Counted from the first letter of the stretch, positions 15,389 through 26,121 are shown. The stretch: 64,000 bases of DNA from Sphingorhabdus sp. Alg231-15 (GCF_900149705.1 NZ_LT703001.1:2480001-2544000); one strand, 5' to 3'. Program-made: numbers and translations. Notes: a model not told the origin generated them from the letters alone.

Positions 15389-17551
15389 ATGGACCTGATC
15401 GCGTATCGTTGCCGCCTGTTGATGTTGCAGGTTGGCCTAGTCCTTGTGGCTGCACTGTTAGATGTACCTTCACCCCTCCTTGCGCAAACTCAAGACAGCC
15501 GAAGTGCTGCCGAACGATTGGACGACGCGATAGCTGAAGACAGTATCGCCGATCAGCAACCGCTGGATCCGGACGAACCGCTCACTGAATTTCCAGACTT
15601 TGGGGTTGAATGGCCAGAAGTTGACTCTCCCAATTCTGACAAAGGCAATCCATCGAGGCCAGATACAAAGACACTGGAAGATCTGGAAATGGATCGGCGT
15701 TTTGCTGAAGAAGAGATTGCCGAAATAGAGGATGATTCGATCCGACAGGAGGCCGAGGCCGAACTTGAAGACGGTCTCGCCGCCAATTTTCGTCCCACCG
15801 ATGCCATGACCGAGCGCGACTATACTATAGCATTTACCGGCTTGCCTGATGGGCTTGATGACAGCTTTGACATTCGTTTCAAAATTCTTTCTGCCTTGAA
15901 GGAATATCAGAGCGAGGAAGCCAACTTCGCACAAATTAAACGGCGAGCAGAGACTGATCGGGAGCTCGTGGAACGGTTGTTGCGGATTGATGGATATTAT
16001 GATGCAATTGTGGGTAATCGTTTTGCCGAGCAGGCGGATGGAGACATTACCGTAACGATCGCGGTGACCGCCGGACCACAATATAGACTGGATGAAATCA
16101 GTATTGCCGGCGTCGAGCAAGCGCAAGGCGACGACCCTAAAAATTTCCGCGAAGCTTTCGGTTTGCAGTCTGGTGATGTGGTCAATAGCGACGCAATTGT
16201 GGAGGCTACGACAAGCCTTGCTTCGAACATGACCGAGAATGGATATGCGTTCGCAGAGACCGGCGAGCCGGAACTGACTATCGATCATGCCGAACAAGAA
16301 GGTGATCTTGATATCATTGTCACTCCCGGCGGGAAATATGTGTTTGGTTCAATCATTATGCAAAGTACCGAGCTTTTTAGCCCGGAGCATGCTGAGTTAA
16401 TTGCGCGGTTTGAAGAGGGTGATCTCTACAGGCAATCAGACGTCGAGGATCTTCGCAGAGCCTTGATCGCAACTGGTCTGGTATCGACTGTCACTCTGGA
16501 ACCTGTCGCGTCTGATGACGAAGCAGGTGTTGTCAATCTCGCCGCCAATGTGACACCGGCACCGCTGCGCACAATATCCGGTGCGATTGGCTATGGCACA
16601 GGCGAGGGCCTCCGTTCAGAAGTCAGTTGGGAACATCGCAACCTGTTCCCGCCAGAAGGGTTGATCCGGCTGACCGGGGTGCTGGCAACTCAGGAGCAGT
16701 CGGGCAGCATTACCTATCGCCGCAATAACTTCCGCCGCCGCGATAATGTACTTAATGGTCAAGTCGCCCTGAGCAATATCGACAACTCGGCTTTTGAAGC
16801 ACGGACATTTTCCGTTTCCGCCAATATCGAGCGGCAAAGCAATCTGATTTTTCAAAAGAAATGGAATTGGTCTGCAGGAATCGAACTGCTCGCTTCGCAA
16901 GAGCGTGATATTGACGGTGAGAATCAGACAACTTCGCGCGACACTTTTTTTATCGGCGCGCTGCCGGTGAATCTTGCCTATGATGGGAGTGATAATTTAC
17001 TCGACCCAACTACCGGTTTTAGACTCAGCGCTCGCATATCGCCCGAAGCTTCGCTGCAATCCGGGAGCTTCTTCTATGCCCGCAGTCAATTTGATGCCAG
17101 CGGCTATTATCCGGTGTCCGAGAAGATCGTCCTTGCAGGACGGACCCGGTTTGGTTCCATTGTCGGCGCAGGAAGCAATCGCATCGCTCCTTCCCGCCGT
17201 CTCTATGCTGGTGGTGGTGGTTCAGTCCGCGGTTTCGGTTTTCAACGTATTGGTCCGCGCGATGTAAATAACGACCCGGCGGGAGGGCGTTCTCTTGTCG
17301 AGTTTTCGCTGGAGGCGCGCGTGCGGCTTGATGTGTTCGGCGGTAATCTCGGGGTCGTGCCATTTATCGACGCAGGCAATGTCTATACTGATTCCCTGCC
17401 CGATTTCAGTGGGTTGCGGTTCGGAACAGGCTTGGGACTGCGTTACTATAGCGACTTCGGTCCGATCCGCGTGGATGTCGGTACGCCGATTAACCCACAG
17501 CAAGGCGATTCCCGGATCGCGGTTTACGTTTCACTGGGCCAGGCGTTCTGA
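15389..17551 (+). CDS. tamA: TamA, Omp85-family outer-membrane assembly protein
   Basis: The 720-residue protein has a signal peptide (cleavage after LLAQ), a 100-residue very acidic low-complexity stretch (about 40-135), three POTRA-like modules (about 145-370) and a 16-strand Omp85 barrel (about 375-720) with the conserved RRLYAGGGGSVRGFGFQ and a terminal Phe. TamA works with TamB in insertion of outer-membrane proteins and in lipid traffic across the periplasm. The tamB gene follows with a TGATG overlap. The acidic insertion before the POTRA region is longer than in the E. coli protein, and I cannot assign it a role. Confidence 0.92.
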   Translation: MDLIAYRCRLLMLQVGLVLVAALLDVPSPLLAQTQDSRSAAERLDDAIAEDSIADQQPLDPDEPLTEFPDFGVEWPEVDSPNSDKGNPSRPDTKTLEDLEMDRRFAEEEIAEIEDDSIRQEAEAELEDGLAANFRPTDAMTERDYTIAFTGLPDGLDDSFDIRFKILSALKEYQSEEANFAQIKRRAETDRELVERLLRIDGYYDAIVGNRFAEQADGDITVTIAVTAGPQYRLDEISIAGVEQAQGDDPKNFREAFGLQSGDVVNSDAIVEATTSLASNMTENGYAFAETGEPELTIDHAEQEGDLDIIVTPGGKYVFGSIIMQSTELFSPEHAELIARFEEGDLYRQSDVEDLRRALIATGLVSTVTLEPVASDDEAGVVNLAANVTPAPLRTISGAIGYGTGEGLRSEVSWEHRNLFPPEGLIRLTGVLATQEQSGSITYRRNNFRRRDNVLNGQVALSNIDNSAFEARTFSVSANIERQSNLIFQKKWNWSAGIELLASQERDIDGENQTTSRDTFFIGALPVNLAYDGSDNLLDPTTGFRLSARISPEASLQSGSFFYARSQFDASGYYPVSEKIVLAGRTRFGSIVGAGSNRIAPSRRLYAGGGGSVRGFGFQRIGPRDVNNDPAGGRSLVEFSLEARVRLDVFGGNLGVVPFIDAGNVYTDSLPDFSGLRFGTGLGLRYYSDFGPIRVDVGTPINPQQGDSRIAVYVSLGQAF

Positions 17552-20500
17552 TGGTTGACAATGCACCCGTGCCTGATGCCGAACCTGTGAAGTCTCGCCG
17601 CTTGATACCCCGGGCGATATGGGCCGTATTGGGAACAGTGTTGCTGGTGATTGCTATCGCTTTGGCCGGCGCTGCCTTTTGGCTGGACAGTGACAGTGGT
17701 CACGACTTTATCATTGGTCAGGTTGAGGCGCTGGAGCCGGAAGATGGATTGCGCGTTGCGATCGGCGGAATTGACGGATCGATCTACAGCGAGATGGAAA
17801 TTGTCGATCTGCGGCTATCGGACCCGAAGGGTATATTTTTTGAAGCTGACCGGGTTGCCTTGGACTGGAATCCGCTCGCCTGGATTTTCAACGAGCTGAA
17901 CATTTCCGAGGCGGTGGTTGCCAAAGCCCGTCTTCATCGCCTGCCCGAACTTATCGACACACAGACGGAGAGCCCGCTCTTACCGGATTTCGATATCTAC
18001 CTTGGTGCTTTCCGGGCAGATAGCCTTGTTCTCGGCGCCCCCATTACCGGCGAAGAACAGCGCGCCGATGTGACCGGGGCCGTCGATATTCGATCTGGCC
18101 GGGCAATGGTTTCTCTGGACGCGGCGACCACGCGCAGCGGTGACAAGATCAATATCATGTTGAATGCGGAGCCAGAGCGGCAAAAGCTTGATCTGAACGC
18201 CGAGATCACGGCTCCCAAAGGCGGTTTAATAGCCGGTTTTCTGGGTTTTCAGCAAGATTATGCAATCACTCTTTCCGGTGATGGTGATTGGGCCAAATGG
18301 GATGGCGAGCTGTTGGCAAATAGCGCTGATCAACAGATTGCAGAACTGACCCTGGAGGCGCGCGAAGGGCTATTCGGCTATGACGGCAACATTTCATCTA
18401 TCCTTTTTCCGAGCGGGCTTGCACGAAAATTGGCAGCACCACGCCTGGGCATAGCTGGCACTGCGTCGTTGGAGGATCGGCTGATCGCTCTTGATCTGAC
18501 AGCGCGATCCAATGCGGCGGCAATGACGGCGAATGGTGGTATTGATCTGGCGCGCAATGCGCTTGATGCGTTGCGTGTGGAATTTTATCTGCGCAACCCT
18601 GGCGCGTTGATCACCAATATGAAGGCGCAGGATCTGCAACTTAATGCGCTGCTCAACGGAAAGTTTTCCGAACTGCGCTACCAATATCTGCTAACTGCAC
18701 CGCAATTGGCCTTTGGCAAAACCCTGTTGAGCAATGTCAGAGCATCGGGTGAGGGCAAACGGGATGCCGGTGGATTTGATATTCCTATGGACCTTGCAGT
18801 GGCGTCTTTGATCGGAAATGGCGATCTGCTCAAACAGCTTTTATCTGGATTTGACGGCAAAGCTTTTTTGCGCCTGGAAGACGGGCGGCTATTTGCCGAG
18901 AGCGCTGCGATCACAACTGATGCGATTCGCGCGACCGCTGATATAGAGGCGCGACTGGCGACTGGCGAATATCGGATTGCCATTGATGGACAGGCACCCG
19001 GCTTTGGCATTAACGGCGTTGGTGTCGCTGATGTTATCGCAACGGTGGTACTAGGCCCAGGTGCTGGCGGGCTCGCTATCACGGGTGATGTCACAGCAAA
19101 TTTGCGACGGTTCGACAATGAGTTCCTGCGGGAACTGGGCGGCGGATTGCCAGAAATCAAGACCGGGTTGTTGCTAGGCGATGACAAGAAGCTGCGCTTT
19201 CCCGGTTTGAACATAAGGGCCCCGAAGCTCAGTTTCAGCGGCAGCGGGGTCCAGCAAACCGCGACCATATTCGAGTTTACTGGAAGCGGCGAGCATGACC
19301 AATATGGCAGCTTTGATCTGGCACTCGAAGGGCCGCTCGCAAGGCCGCAAATTACCGCCTTGCTTGATAGTCCGTTGCCAGCGGCCGGCTTGTCGTCTGT
19401 GCAACTAGATCTGAATCCTGCGGAAAATGGATTCGTCTTTACCGCTTCAGGAGGATCAACCCTCGGGCCGTTTACTGGCAATGGCGCCATTGTCACGGTG
19501 CCGGGTGAAGAGACAAGAGTGCGTGTGGACAGGCTGTTGGTGTCCGAAACAATGGCAACAGGCATCATCCGTCCAACGAGCGAGGGGCTGGCCGGAAGGT
19601 TGGCGATCAGTGGCGGCGGAGTAAATGGCAATGTCTCGTTTAAACCTGACCCAGGTCGACAGCTTATCCAGGCGAAACTGACTGCAAATAATGCCCGCTT
19701 TGAGGGCGTACCACCGATTTTCATTCGTACTGGTGCCCTGGATGCCGATATTGTCCTAATCGAAGGCCAGTCTGATATCACCGCGACCGTGCAAGCACAG
19801 GGCATCAGTCGGGGCGATCTGATGATCGGCCGGGTAGCTGGCAATGCGACCCTAACCAACGGGACCGGAGAAGCAGTCTTCTCGATCGCAGGTACACGCG
19901 GAAGTACATTTAATTTTCAGGCCAAAGCCGAAATCACGCCAGATCGCTATGTGATGACCGGCAATGGTTTGTTCGAAGGGCGAACGTTGCGGTTCGCGCG
20001 CCCGCTTGAATTGCGACGGATCACTGACGGTTGGTCAGTTTTACCGACCACTTTGCGCTACGGCTCGGGCTCCGCTCGTTTCTCTGGCCAGTGGAGCAGC
20101 GGCACGTCTCGGCTCGATTTGACCCTGTCTAGAATGCCGTTGGTACTGGTGGATATTGCCGCCCATGATCTCGGACTGGGCGGAGAGGCCAATGGCACGA
20201 TCAAGCTGACGCAGACCGGATCGCAAATGCCAACCGGCGAGGCGAAACTAAACGTTAAGGGACTCACCCGTTCCGGATTGATCCTGACCTCTACGCCGAT
20301 AGATATGGGTTTGAATATCGCGGTATCAGAGCGAAATGCTGCAGCGCGCGGAATCATCCAGTCGCAGTCCAAGACAATTGGGCGGTTTCAGGGACGCGTA
20401 ACCGGTTTCGGGGACGGGAACTGGCGTGATGAATTGCTGCGTAGTCCCCTGTTCGCACAGGCTCGGTTCAACGGCGCTGCCGATGCCTTGTGGCGACTGA

Positions 20501-21732
20501 CCGGGGTTGAGACATTTGATCTCACAGGGCCATTGGTGATGAATGCTGATGTTGGTGGTACGCTCGCCAATCCGCAAATAACTGGCCAACTGCGGACCAG
20601 CAATGCCCGTTTGGAAAGCGCTCTGACCGGCACGGTTATTTCCGGGATTAAGGCAAAGGGTGACTTTGACGGTTCGCGTCTGGTGCTCCCCAACATCACT
20701 GGCGTGACAAGAGGTGGTGGTTCAGTCAGTGGGTCAGGTAATTTCAACTTTGCGGTTGCGCCGGGGGAAGGCATTGGAATCATGCTCGACCTCACGGCTG
20801 AAAATGCACGATTGATTGCCCGCGATGATTTTGCCGCAACCGTCAGCGGGCCAATCCAGATTCGCAGTTCGGCCGAAGGCGGTTTGATCTCTGGCGATGT
20901 CACATTGAATCGCAGTTTCTTTCAGTTTGGCAATGCCAGCGAGACCGTTGTCTTGCCGCAGGTTAAAGTGCGAGAGATTAATCGCCGAGCCGACGAGCGC
21001 CCGCCGGATGTGCGCAGTCGCCCGTGGCGTTTCGCGCTCAACGCCAATGCTCCCAATCGCTTGCAGGTCGAGGGTCTGGGCCTCGACAGCGAATGGCGCG
21101 CAAATTTGAAAGTTTCTGGCCCCGTCGATAATTTTGCGATGACGGGAAGCGCTGATCTTGTCCGCGGGAACTACACTTTTTCCGGCCGCCGGTTTCAGCT
21201 TGAGCGGGGAAGGATCCGTTTTGTCGGTAGCCAGCCACCCAATCCAATATTGGATATTGAGGCGGAAGCAGACCTGAGCGGCCTTAACGCCACGATCAAT
21301 GTTACCGGACGTGGCAATAGTCCGGAGATCGCCTTTAATAGCGTACCAGCCTTGCCAGAGGACGAGCTATTGTCCCGGGTTCTGTTCGGAGCATCGATTT
21401 CTGATCTCTCGGCTCCGGAAGCTGTGCAGCTGGCCGCTGCGGTCGCATCGCTCAATAGCGGTGGCGGACTGGATCCGATCAACCAGTTGCGCAAAGCGGT
21501 GGGACTGGATCGGCTGCGCATTTTGCCAGCAGACGTTACAACCGGTCAAAGCACTTCTATTGCAGCGGGCAAATATATCACACGCAGAGCCTATGTAGAG
21601 CTGATTACCGATGGTCAGGGATATAGCGCAACGCGACTGGAGTTTCAGATCACCCGTTGGTTGTCGATATTGTCCAGCATCTCAACCATTGGTCGGCAGA
21701 ATGTCAATGTACGAGTTTCGCGCGACTATTGA
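17551..21732 (+). CDS. tamB: TamB, AsmA-like translocation/assembly module protein
   Basis: At 1393 residues this is a normal-sized TamB. A single N-terminal membrane helix (about 24-47, VLGTVLLVIAIALAGAAFWL) anchors it in the inner membrane, followed by about 950 residues of repeating beta-strand pattern that would form the hydrophobic groove spanning the periplasm, and a C-terminal DUF490 domain (about 1040-1393, RVLFGASISDLSAPEAVQLA, ...GRQNVNVRVSRDY). It starts inside the tamA stop codon (TGATG), showing coupled translation. Known TamB bridges the inner membrane to TamA and, with related AsmA proteins, carries phospholipid to the outer membrane. Confidence 0.93.
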   Translation: MVDNAPVPDAEPVKSRRLIPRAIWAVLGTVLLVIAIALAGAAFWLDSDSGHDFIIGQVEALEPEDGLRVAIGGIDGSIYSEMEIVDLRLSDPKGIFFEADRVALDWNPLAWIFNELNISEAVVAKARLHRLPELIDTQTESPLLPDFDIYLGAFRADSLVLGAPITGEEQRADVTGAVDIRSGRAMVSLDAATTRSGDKINIMLNAEPERQKLDLNAEITAPKGGLIAGFLGFQQDYAITLSGDGDWAKWDGELLANSADQQIAELTLEAREGLFGYDGNISSILFPSGLARKLAAPRLGIAGTASLEDRLIALDLTARSNAAAMTANGGIDLARNALDALRVEFYLRNPGALITNMKAQDLQLNALLNGKFSELRYQYLLTAPQLAFGKTLLSNVRASGEGKRDAGGFDIPMDLAVASLIGNGDLLKQLLSGFDGKAFLRLEDGRLFAESAAITTDAIRATADIEARLATGEYRIAIDGQAPGFGINGVGVADVIATVVLGPGAGGLAITGDVTANLRRFDNEFLRELGGGLPEIKTGLLLGDDKKLRFPGLNIRAPKLSFSGSGVQQTATIFEFTGSGEHDQYGSFDLALEGPLARPQITALLDSPLPAAGLSSVQLDLNPAENGFVFTASGGSTLGPFTGNGAIVTVPGEETRVRVDRLLVSETMATGIIRPTSEGLAGRLAISGGGVNGNVSFKPDPGRQLIQAKLTANNARFEGVPPIFIRTGALDADIVLIEGQSDITATVQAQGISRGDLMIGRVAGNATLTNGTGEAVFSIAGTRGSTFNFQAKAEITPDRYVMTGNGLFEGRTLRFARPLELRRITDGWSVLPTTLRYGSGSARFSGQWSSGTSRLDLTLSRMPLVLVDIAAHDLGLGGEANGTIKLTQTGSQMPTGEAKLNVKGLTRSGLILTSTPIDMGLNIAVSERNAAARGIIQSQSKTIGRFQGRVTGFGDGNWRDELLRSPLFAQARFNGAADALWRLTGVETFDLTGPLVMNADVGGTLANPQITGQLRTSNARLESALTGTVISGIKAKGDFDGSRLVLPNITGVTRGGGSVSGSGNFNFAVAPGEGIGIMLDLTAENARLIARDDFAATVSGPIQIRSSAEGGLISGDVTLNRSFFQFGNASETVVLPQVKVREINRRADERPPDVRSRPWRFALNANAPNRLQVEGLGLDSEWRANLKVSGPVDNFAMTGSADLVRGNYTFSGRRFQLERGRIRFVGSQPPNPILDIEAEADLSGLNATINVTGRGNSPEIAFNSVPALPEDELLSRVLFGASISDLSAPEAVQLAAAVASLNSGGGLDPINQLRKAVGLDRLRILPADVTTGQSTSIAAGKYITRRAYVELITDGQGYSATRLEFQITRWLSILSSISTIGRQNVNVRVSRDY

Positions 21733-21762
21733 CCCTTCTGTTTTGGACAATGAATGAAACAA

Positions 21763-21792
21763 AAACCCGGAGCAATTGCTTGCCCCGGGTTT
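21763..21792. terminator. Bidirectional terminator between tamB and glnA
   Basis: AAACCCGG (21763-21770) pairs with CCGGGTTT (21785-21792) around a 14-base loop, in the 80-base gap between the converging tamB and glnA genes. The A-rich and T-rich flanks suit termination from both sides. Confidence 0.7.
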
Positions 21793-21812
21793 CAAAATCA
21801 TGACTGTTGGTT

Positions 21813-23225
21813 TTAGGCCGAATAATACATGTCGAACTCAACCGGGCTTGGTGTAGTTTCCAGACGGCTGACTTCTTCCCATTTCAATTCGGCATAAGCG
21901 TCGATCTGATCCTTGGTGAACACATCGCCTTTGAGCAGGAATTCGTGATCGGCTTCCAATGCCTCGAGAGCTTCACGTAGCGAACCACATACGGTGGGCA
22001 CTTCGGCCAGTTCCGCAGGCGGTAGGTCATATAGGTTTTTATCCATTGCCTCACCGGGGTGGATTTTGTTCTCAATGCCGTCGAGACCTGCCATCAGCAG
22101 TGCCGCAGCAGACAGATATGGGTTGGCCAGTGCATCGGGGAAACGGAATTCTACACGCTTCGCCTTGTCACCCGCACCATAAGGAATACGGCAGGAAGCA
22201 GAACGATTGCGGCTCGAATAAGCGAGCAGCACTGGTGCTTCAAATCCAGGAACCAGGCGCTTATAACTGTTGGTTGTGGCGTTGGTAAACGCGTTACACG
22301 CCTTGGCATGTTTGATCACACCGCCAATATAGTGAAGGCAGGTTTCGGACAAACCGGCGTATTCATTGCCTGCAAATAGTGGCTTGCCACCTTTCCAGAT
22401 CGACATATGGGTATGCATGCCTGAACCGTTATCATCCTTGATAGGTTTCGGCATGAAGGTCGCCGTTTTGCCATAAGCATGAGCGACTTGCTGCACCACA
22501 TATTTATAAACTTGTGTGCGATCGGCGGTTTCAACCAGCGTGCCAAAGGTAATGCCAAGCTCATGCTGCGCAGCGGCTACCTCGTGGTGATGCTTGTCCA
22601 TGGGCAAGCCCATTTCCATCATTGTGGCAACCATTTCACCGCGAATATCCATGGCGCTGTCCACTGGCGCGACGGGGAAGTAACCACCTTTGGCGCGTGG
22701 ACGATGACCCATATTGCCAATGTCATAGTCACGTCCGGTATTGGTCGGCAGTTCGACATCATCAATTTTGAAGCCGCTACGGTCATAGCCATCTTCAAAT
22801 TTCACGTCATCAAACATGAAAAACTCTGGCTCTGGGCCAACATAGACGGTGTCGCCAATGCCGGTTGACTTCAAATAAGCCTCGGCGCGCACGGCGGTCG
22901 AGCGCGGATCGCGGCCATAAAGCGAACCATCACCTGGTTCGACAATATTACAGACGAGAACCATCATCGGCGTGGCTGAAAACGGATCCATATAGACGGC
23001 GTCGAGATCGGGACGCAGGATCATGTCGGATTCGTTGATCACTTTCCAACCTTCGATGGATGACCCGTCGAACATGAAGCCTTCTTCCAGTATATCTTCG
23101 TCCACCACTTCAGCGCACATGGACAGATGCTGCCATTTCCCGCGCGGATCAGTGAAACGCACATCGACCCACTCGATCTCGTGCTCTTTGATCATCTTCA
23201 TGATGTCTGCGGTAGTATTGCCCAT
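21813..23225 (-). CDS. glnA: Type I glutamine synthetase
   Basis: The 470-residue GS-I joins ammonia and glutamate using ATP. Visible markers are [10 protein letters not shown] near residue 52, the substrate loop [30 protein letters not shown] and, at Tyr399, the adenylylation motif [10 protein letters not shown], which shows that activity is controlled by GlnE. GS-I assembles as a dodecamer in the cytoplasm. It lies 79 bp downstream of glnB on the same strand, the classic alphaproteobacterial glnB-glnA operon. Confidence 0.97.
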   Translation of the reverse strand: MGNTTADIMKMIKEHEIEWVDVRFTDPRGKWQHLSMCAEVVDEDILEEGFMFDGSSIEGWKVINESDMILRPDLDAVYMDPFSATPMMVLVCNIVEPGDGSLYGRDPRSTAVRAEAYLKSTGIGDTVYVGPEPEFFMFDDVKFEDGYDRSGFKIDDVELPTNTGRDYDIGNMGHRPRAKGGYFPVAPVDSAMDIRGEMVATMMEMGLPMDKHHHEVAAAQHELGITFGTLVETADRTQVYKYVVQQVAHAYGKTATFMPKPIKDDNGSGMHTHMSIWKGGKPLFAGNEYAGLSETCLHYIGGVIKHAKACNAFTNATTNSYKRLVPGFEAPVLLAYSSRNRSASCRIPYGAGDKAKRVEFRFPDALANPYLSAAALLMAGLDGIENKIHPGEAMDKNLYDLPPAELAEVPTVCGSLREALEALEADHEFLLKGDVFTKDQIDAYAELKWEEVSRLETTPSPVEFDMYYSA

Positions 23226-23304
23226 TATTTCGTCCCTTGGTTTGTTTTGAAGTTTGGTTTTAGAATTTGAAAATTAAAGAATGTCTGCTGGCTGAAACAC
23301 TGCC

Positions 23305-23664
<360 letters not shown>

Positions 23665-23723
23665 TTACTCACGTGCTGGCGCGCTTATGCAGCACCAAAA
23701 TCGGGCGCACTTGCCCGGTACAA

Positions 23724-23739
23724 TTCAATTACCATGCCA
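23724..23739 (-). promoter_or_regulatory. Possible sigma-54 promoter of glnB
   Basis: On the minus strand TGGCAT-N5-TTGAA lies about 80 bases before the glnB ATG. It matches the -24 element TGGCAY and the spacing, but the -12 box has GA in place of GC, so the call is weak. A GC-rich imperfect repeat (GCGCCCGATTTTGGTGC) between it and glnB is vaguely NtrC-like. Confidence 0.3.
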
Positions 23740-23828
23740 GATTGGAATCGTGAAAAGAATCGCCGGTAAACTGCTAAAGCCAAACGGTGACAGTTTCAAT
23801 GCCGCCCAAAAAACAGGCATTTTTCAAC

Positions 23829-23852
23829 GCTGCCGCCTAAAAATTAGGCAGC
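23829..23852 (-). terminator. Weak hairpin after the PQQ dehydrogenase gene
   Basis: On the minus strand GCTGCCTAA-ttt-TTAGGCGGCAGC forms an imperfect hairpin 16 bases after the stop codon of the dehydrogenase. There is no long T-run after it, so the terminator call is tentative. Confidence 0.35.
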
Positions 23853-23867
23853 GCTAAGCCGCTTCAG

Positions 23868-26027
23868 CTAACGTCCAATCGGGGCAGTTACATCTGCGAC
23901 ATTGGCCTTGGTCCAATTGGATCGGTCAATAACATAATGACGCAGTGCTTCGACCTGGCTTTCCTTTAACTGCGAGGAAAAGCTGACCATGCCATGCTGT
24001 TTGAGCGCACCGCCGGTGATAATCGAAGCCCATGCTTCTTCGCTTGCCAAGGTACCGGAGATACGCAGATCGGGCGTGAAGCCATTGCCGACAGCGCTGT
24101 CACCGTGACAGACGAGACAAAAACGGCCGTAAAGCGCTTTGCCATCGGCAATCTGTGCCGGCGTGCCGGTTGGTTCGGGCGGGTTCCAGACAACTTCACT
24201 TTTCTCTGGCAGTGCTGGCAAGCTGGTCCTGCCGCCCAATTTCATTACAACCAGCCGCGGAATATTCGGAACCGTCCGCGATGCGCCACCCGCCACGCCG
24301 GCAACCAATGGAAAGGCGCCGCCCTTGCTGGTTAGGAACGCGACATATTGCTCGTCATCTATCATGTAAGTGGAGGGCGCAGCGACAATTCCCGATTGCA
24401 TATCCACGCTCAAAAGCTCTTCGCCGCTATCCGCCGCAAAAGCTTTGAACAGCCCAACACTGGTGCCCTGAAACACAAGGTTGCCCGCGGTCGTCATGGT
24501 GCCGCCGTTCCAAGCGGCAGGATGATCAACGGTCCAGGCAACTTTCCCTGCCTTGGGATCAAAAGCCACAAGCTTGCCTGTCGTCGCAGCGATGGCGGCT
24601 TTATATACATCCTTGTCATCGGGCAGCTGACCGATAGCCCAACCGATACCGACGTTAAAGCCGAGCCGCTCACGCTTCCGGTCAAGATCAGAAGTGGGCA
24701 CTTCATAGCCCTGTGGAATTTGCTGGGCCGGAATATAGACCAGACCGCTTTTCGGATTATAGCTCATCGGATGCCAGTTATGTGCGCCCAGAGCGCCAGG
24801 GATCGAAACAAATGGCTTGCCCGTCTTGTAAAAACGCGCCTCCGGATTTTCGATTGGGCGTCCGGTTTTCAAGTCATAACCCTCAGCCCAATTGATATTC
24901 TCGACAAATGGCTCTGCACTCATCAAACGGCCATTGGTCCGGTCGATGACAAAGAAAAAACCATTTTTCGGCGCGTGGAACAGCACCTTGCGCTTTTCTG
25001 TCACGGCAGTGGTTTCGCCTTCTTCGGTTTCTTTCGGCCAGTCAATTTCGGCAATGATGATATGCTGCGTGGCTGTATAGTCCCACGTCTCGGCAGGTGT
25101 TTCCTGATAATGCCAGAGATATTTTCCCGTATCCGGATTGACCGCGACGATTGAGGAAAGGAAGAGATTATCCCCTTCCCCTCCCGAACGCAGCCCGTGA
25201 TTCCAAGGATTGCCGTTGCCGACACCGAAATAAAGTTGGTCAAGGTCTTCGTCATAGACGATGCTATCCCAGACAGTGCCGCCGCCTCCGGATTCCTTCC
25301 ACTCACCTTCACCCCAGGTCTTGTTTGCCGCCTTGGCAAAAATCTCATCACTGGCCGCGCCGTCGGCTTTGCCCTCAGGATTGGGCACCGTGTAGAAACG
25401 CCATTTCTGAGAGCCATCGGAAACGCTATAGGCTGTGACATAACCGCGCACACCAAATTCAGCGCCGCCATTGCCGATGATGACCATATTTTTGACCACG
25501 CGCGGAGCGCCGGTGATCGTATAGGGTTTTGAATTGTCGGTGGTCTGGGTCTCCCACAACCGTGCGCCTGTGTTGGCATCCAGAGCGATCAGGCGACCGT
25601 CAATCGTTCCGAAAAATAGTTTGCCGCGAGAAATTGCAATGCCGCGATTGACGACGTCACAACAGGCATCCACTGCTTTCTCGCCGGGAACTTCTGGGTC
25701 ATAGGACCACAATTCCTCACCGGTTTTCGCGTCATAGGCAAAAACCTTTGACCAAGCTGTGGAGATATAAAGCTTGTCGCCGACAACCACCGGAGTTGCC
25801 TCTTGTCCGCGAGCATCTGGTAGATCCTTGAACCAGGCTATGCCAAGTTCGGCGACATTGCTTTCATTAATCTGATCGAGGGGGCTGTGACGCTGTTCTT
25901 TCGCACTAAAGCCGATATTGCTCCATTCAGAGCCATCGCTGGCAGCTGATGTGCCGCCGTCATCCGCAGTCTGGTTCTGGCAGGCGGCCAGCAGACATGT
26001 TGCCAAAAATAATCCAAAACGACGCAT
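23868..26027 (-). CDS. Lipoprotein PQQ-dependent alcohol dehydrogenase with cytochrome c domain
   Basis: The 719-residue protein starts with a lipoprotein signal (FLATCLLAAC). An eight-bladed quinoprotein propeller follows (about 40-600) with the adjacent-Cys disulfide DACCDVVNRG that contacts PQQ, WNHGLRSGG and AETWDYTATQ (likely Asp base). A C-terminal class I cytochrome c domain has the heme-binding CLVCH near residue 645. This is a type II quinohemoprotein alcohol dehydrogenase: periplasmic oxidation of an alcohol or other hydroxy compound, electrons passing from PQQ to heme and on to the respiratory chain. The substrate is unknown, and no pqq synthesis genes are in the window. The lipid anchor would place it on a membrane face. 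Confidence 0.9.
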   Translation of the reverse strand: MRRFGLFLATCLLAACQNQTADDGGTSAASDGSEWSNIGFSAKEQRHSPLDQINESNVAELGIAWFKDLPDARGQEATPVVVGDKLYISTAWSKVFAYDAKTGEELWSYDPEVPGEKAVDACCDVVNRGIAISRGKLFFGTIDGRLIALDANTGARLWETQTTDNSKPYTITGAPRVVKNMVIIGNGGAEFGVRGYVTAYSVSDGSQKWRFYTVPNPEGKADGAASDEIFAKAANKTWGEGEWKESGGGGTVWDSIVYDEDLDQLYFGVGNGNPWNHGLRSGGEGDNLFLSSIVAVNPDTGKYLWHYQETPAETWDYTATQHIIIAEIDWPKETEEGETTAVTEKRKVLFHAPKNGFFFVIDRTNGRLMSAEPFVENINWAEGYDLKTGRPIENPEARFYKTGKPFVSIPGALGAHNWHPMSYNPKSGLVYIPAQQIPQGYEVPTSDLDRKRERLGFNVGIGWAIGQLPDDKDVYKAAIAATTGKLVAFDPKAGKVAWTVDHPAAWNGGTMTTAGNLVFQGTSVGLFKAFAADSGEELLSVDMQSGIVAAPSTYMIDDEQYVAFLTSKGGAFPLVAGVAGGASRTVPNIPRLVVMKLGGRTSLPALPEKSEVVWNPPEPTGTPAQIADGKALYGRFCLVCHGDSAVGNGFTPDLRISGTLASEEAWASIITGGALKQHGMVSFSSQLKESQVEALRHYVIDRSNWTKANVADVTAPIGR

Positions 26028-26121
26028 CGTTACTTCTCCCGACCCGGCTGAACCTTCATGGGTTGAACCTGTTTTAACTGACTAGCTAAATTTAGGCGTT
26101 ACGGTCAAGGCTGATGCATGT

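Noticed and set aside
18678-19859. A 393-codon open frame on the minus strand inside tamB
   Set aside because: Composition is rich in Ser, Pro and Arg as expected for the shadow of a coding frame in moderately GC-rich DNA, and tamB is continuous through it.
24348-25154. A 268-codon plus-strand open frame inside the PQQ dehydrogenase gene
   Set aside because: Antisense shadow; no start context and no family features, while the dehydrogenase motifs continue through the region.
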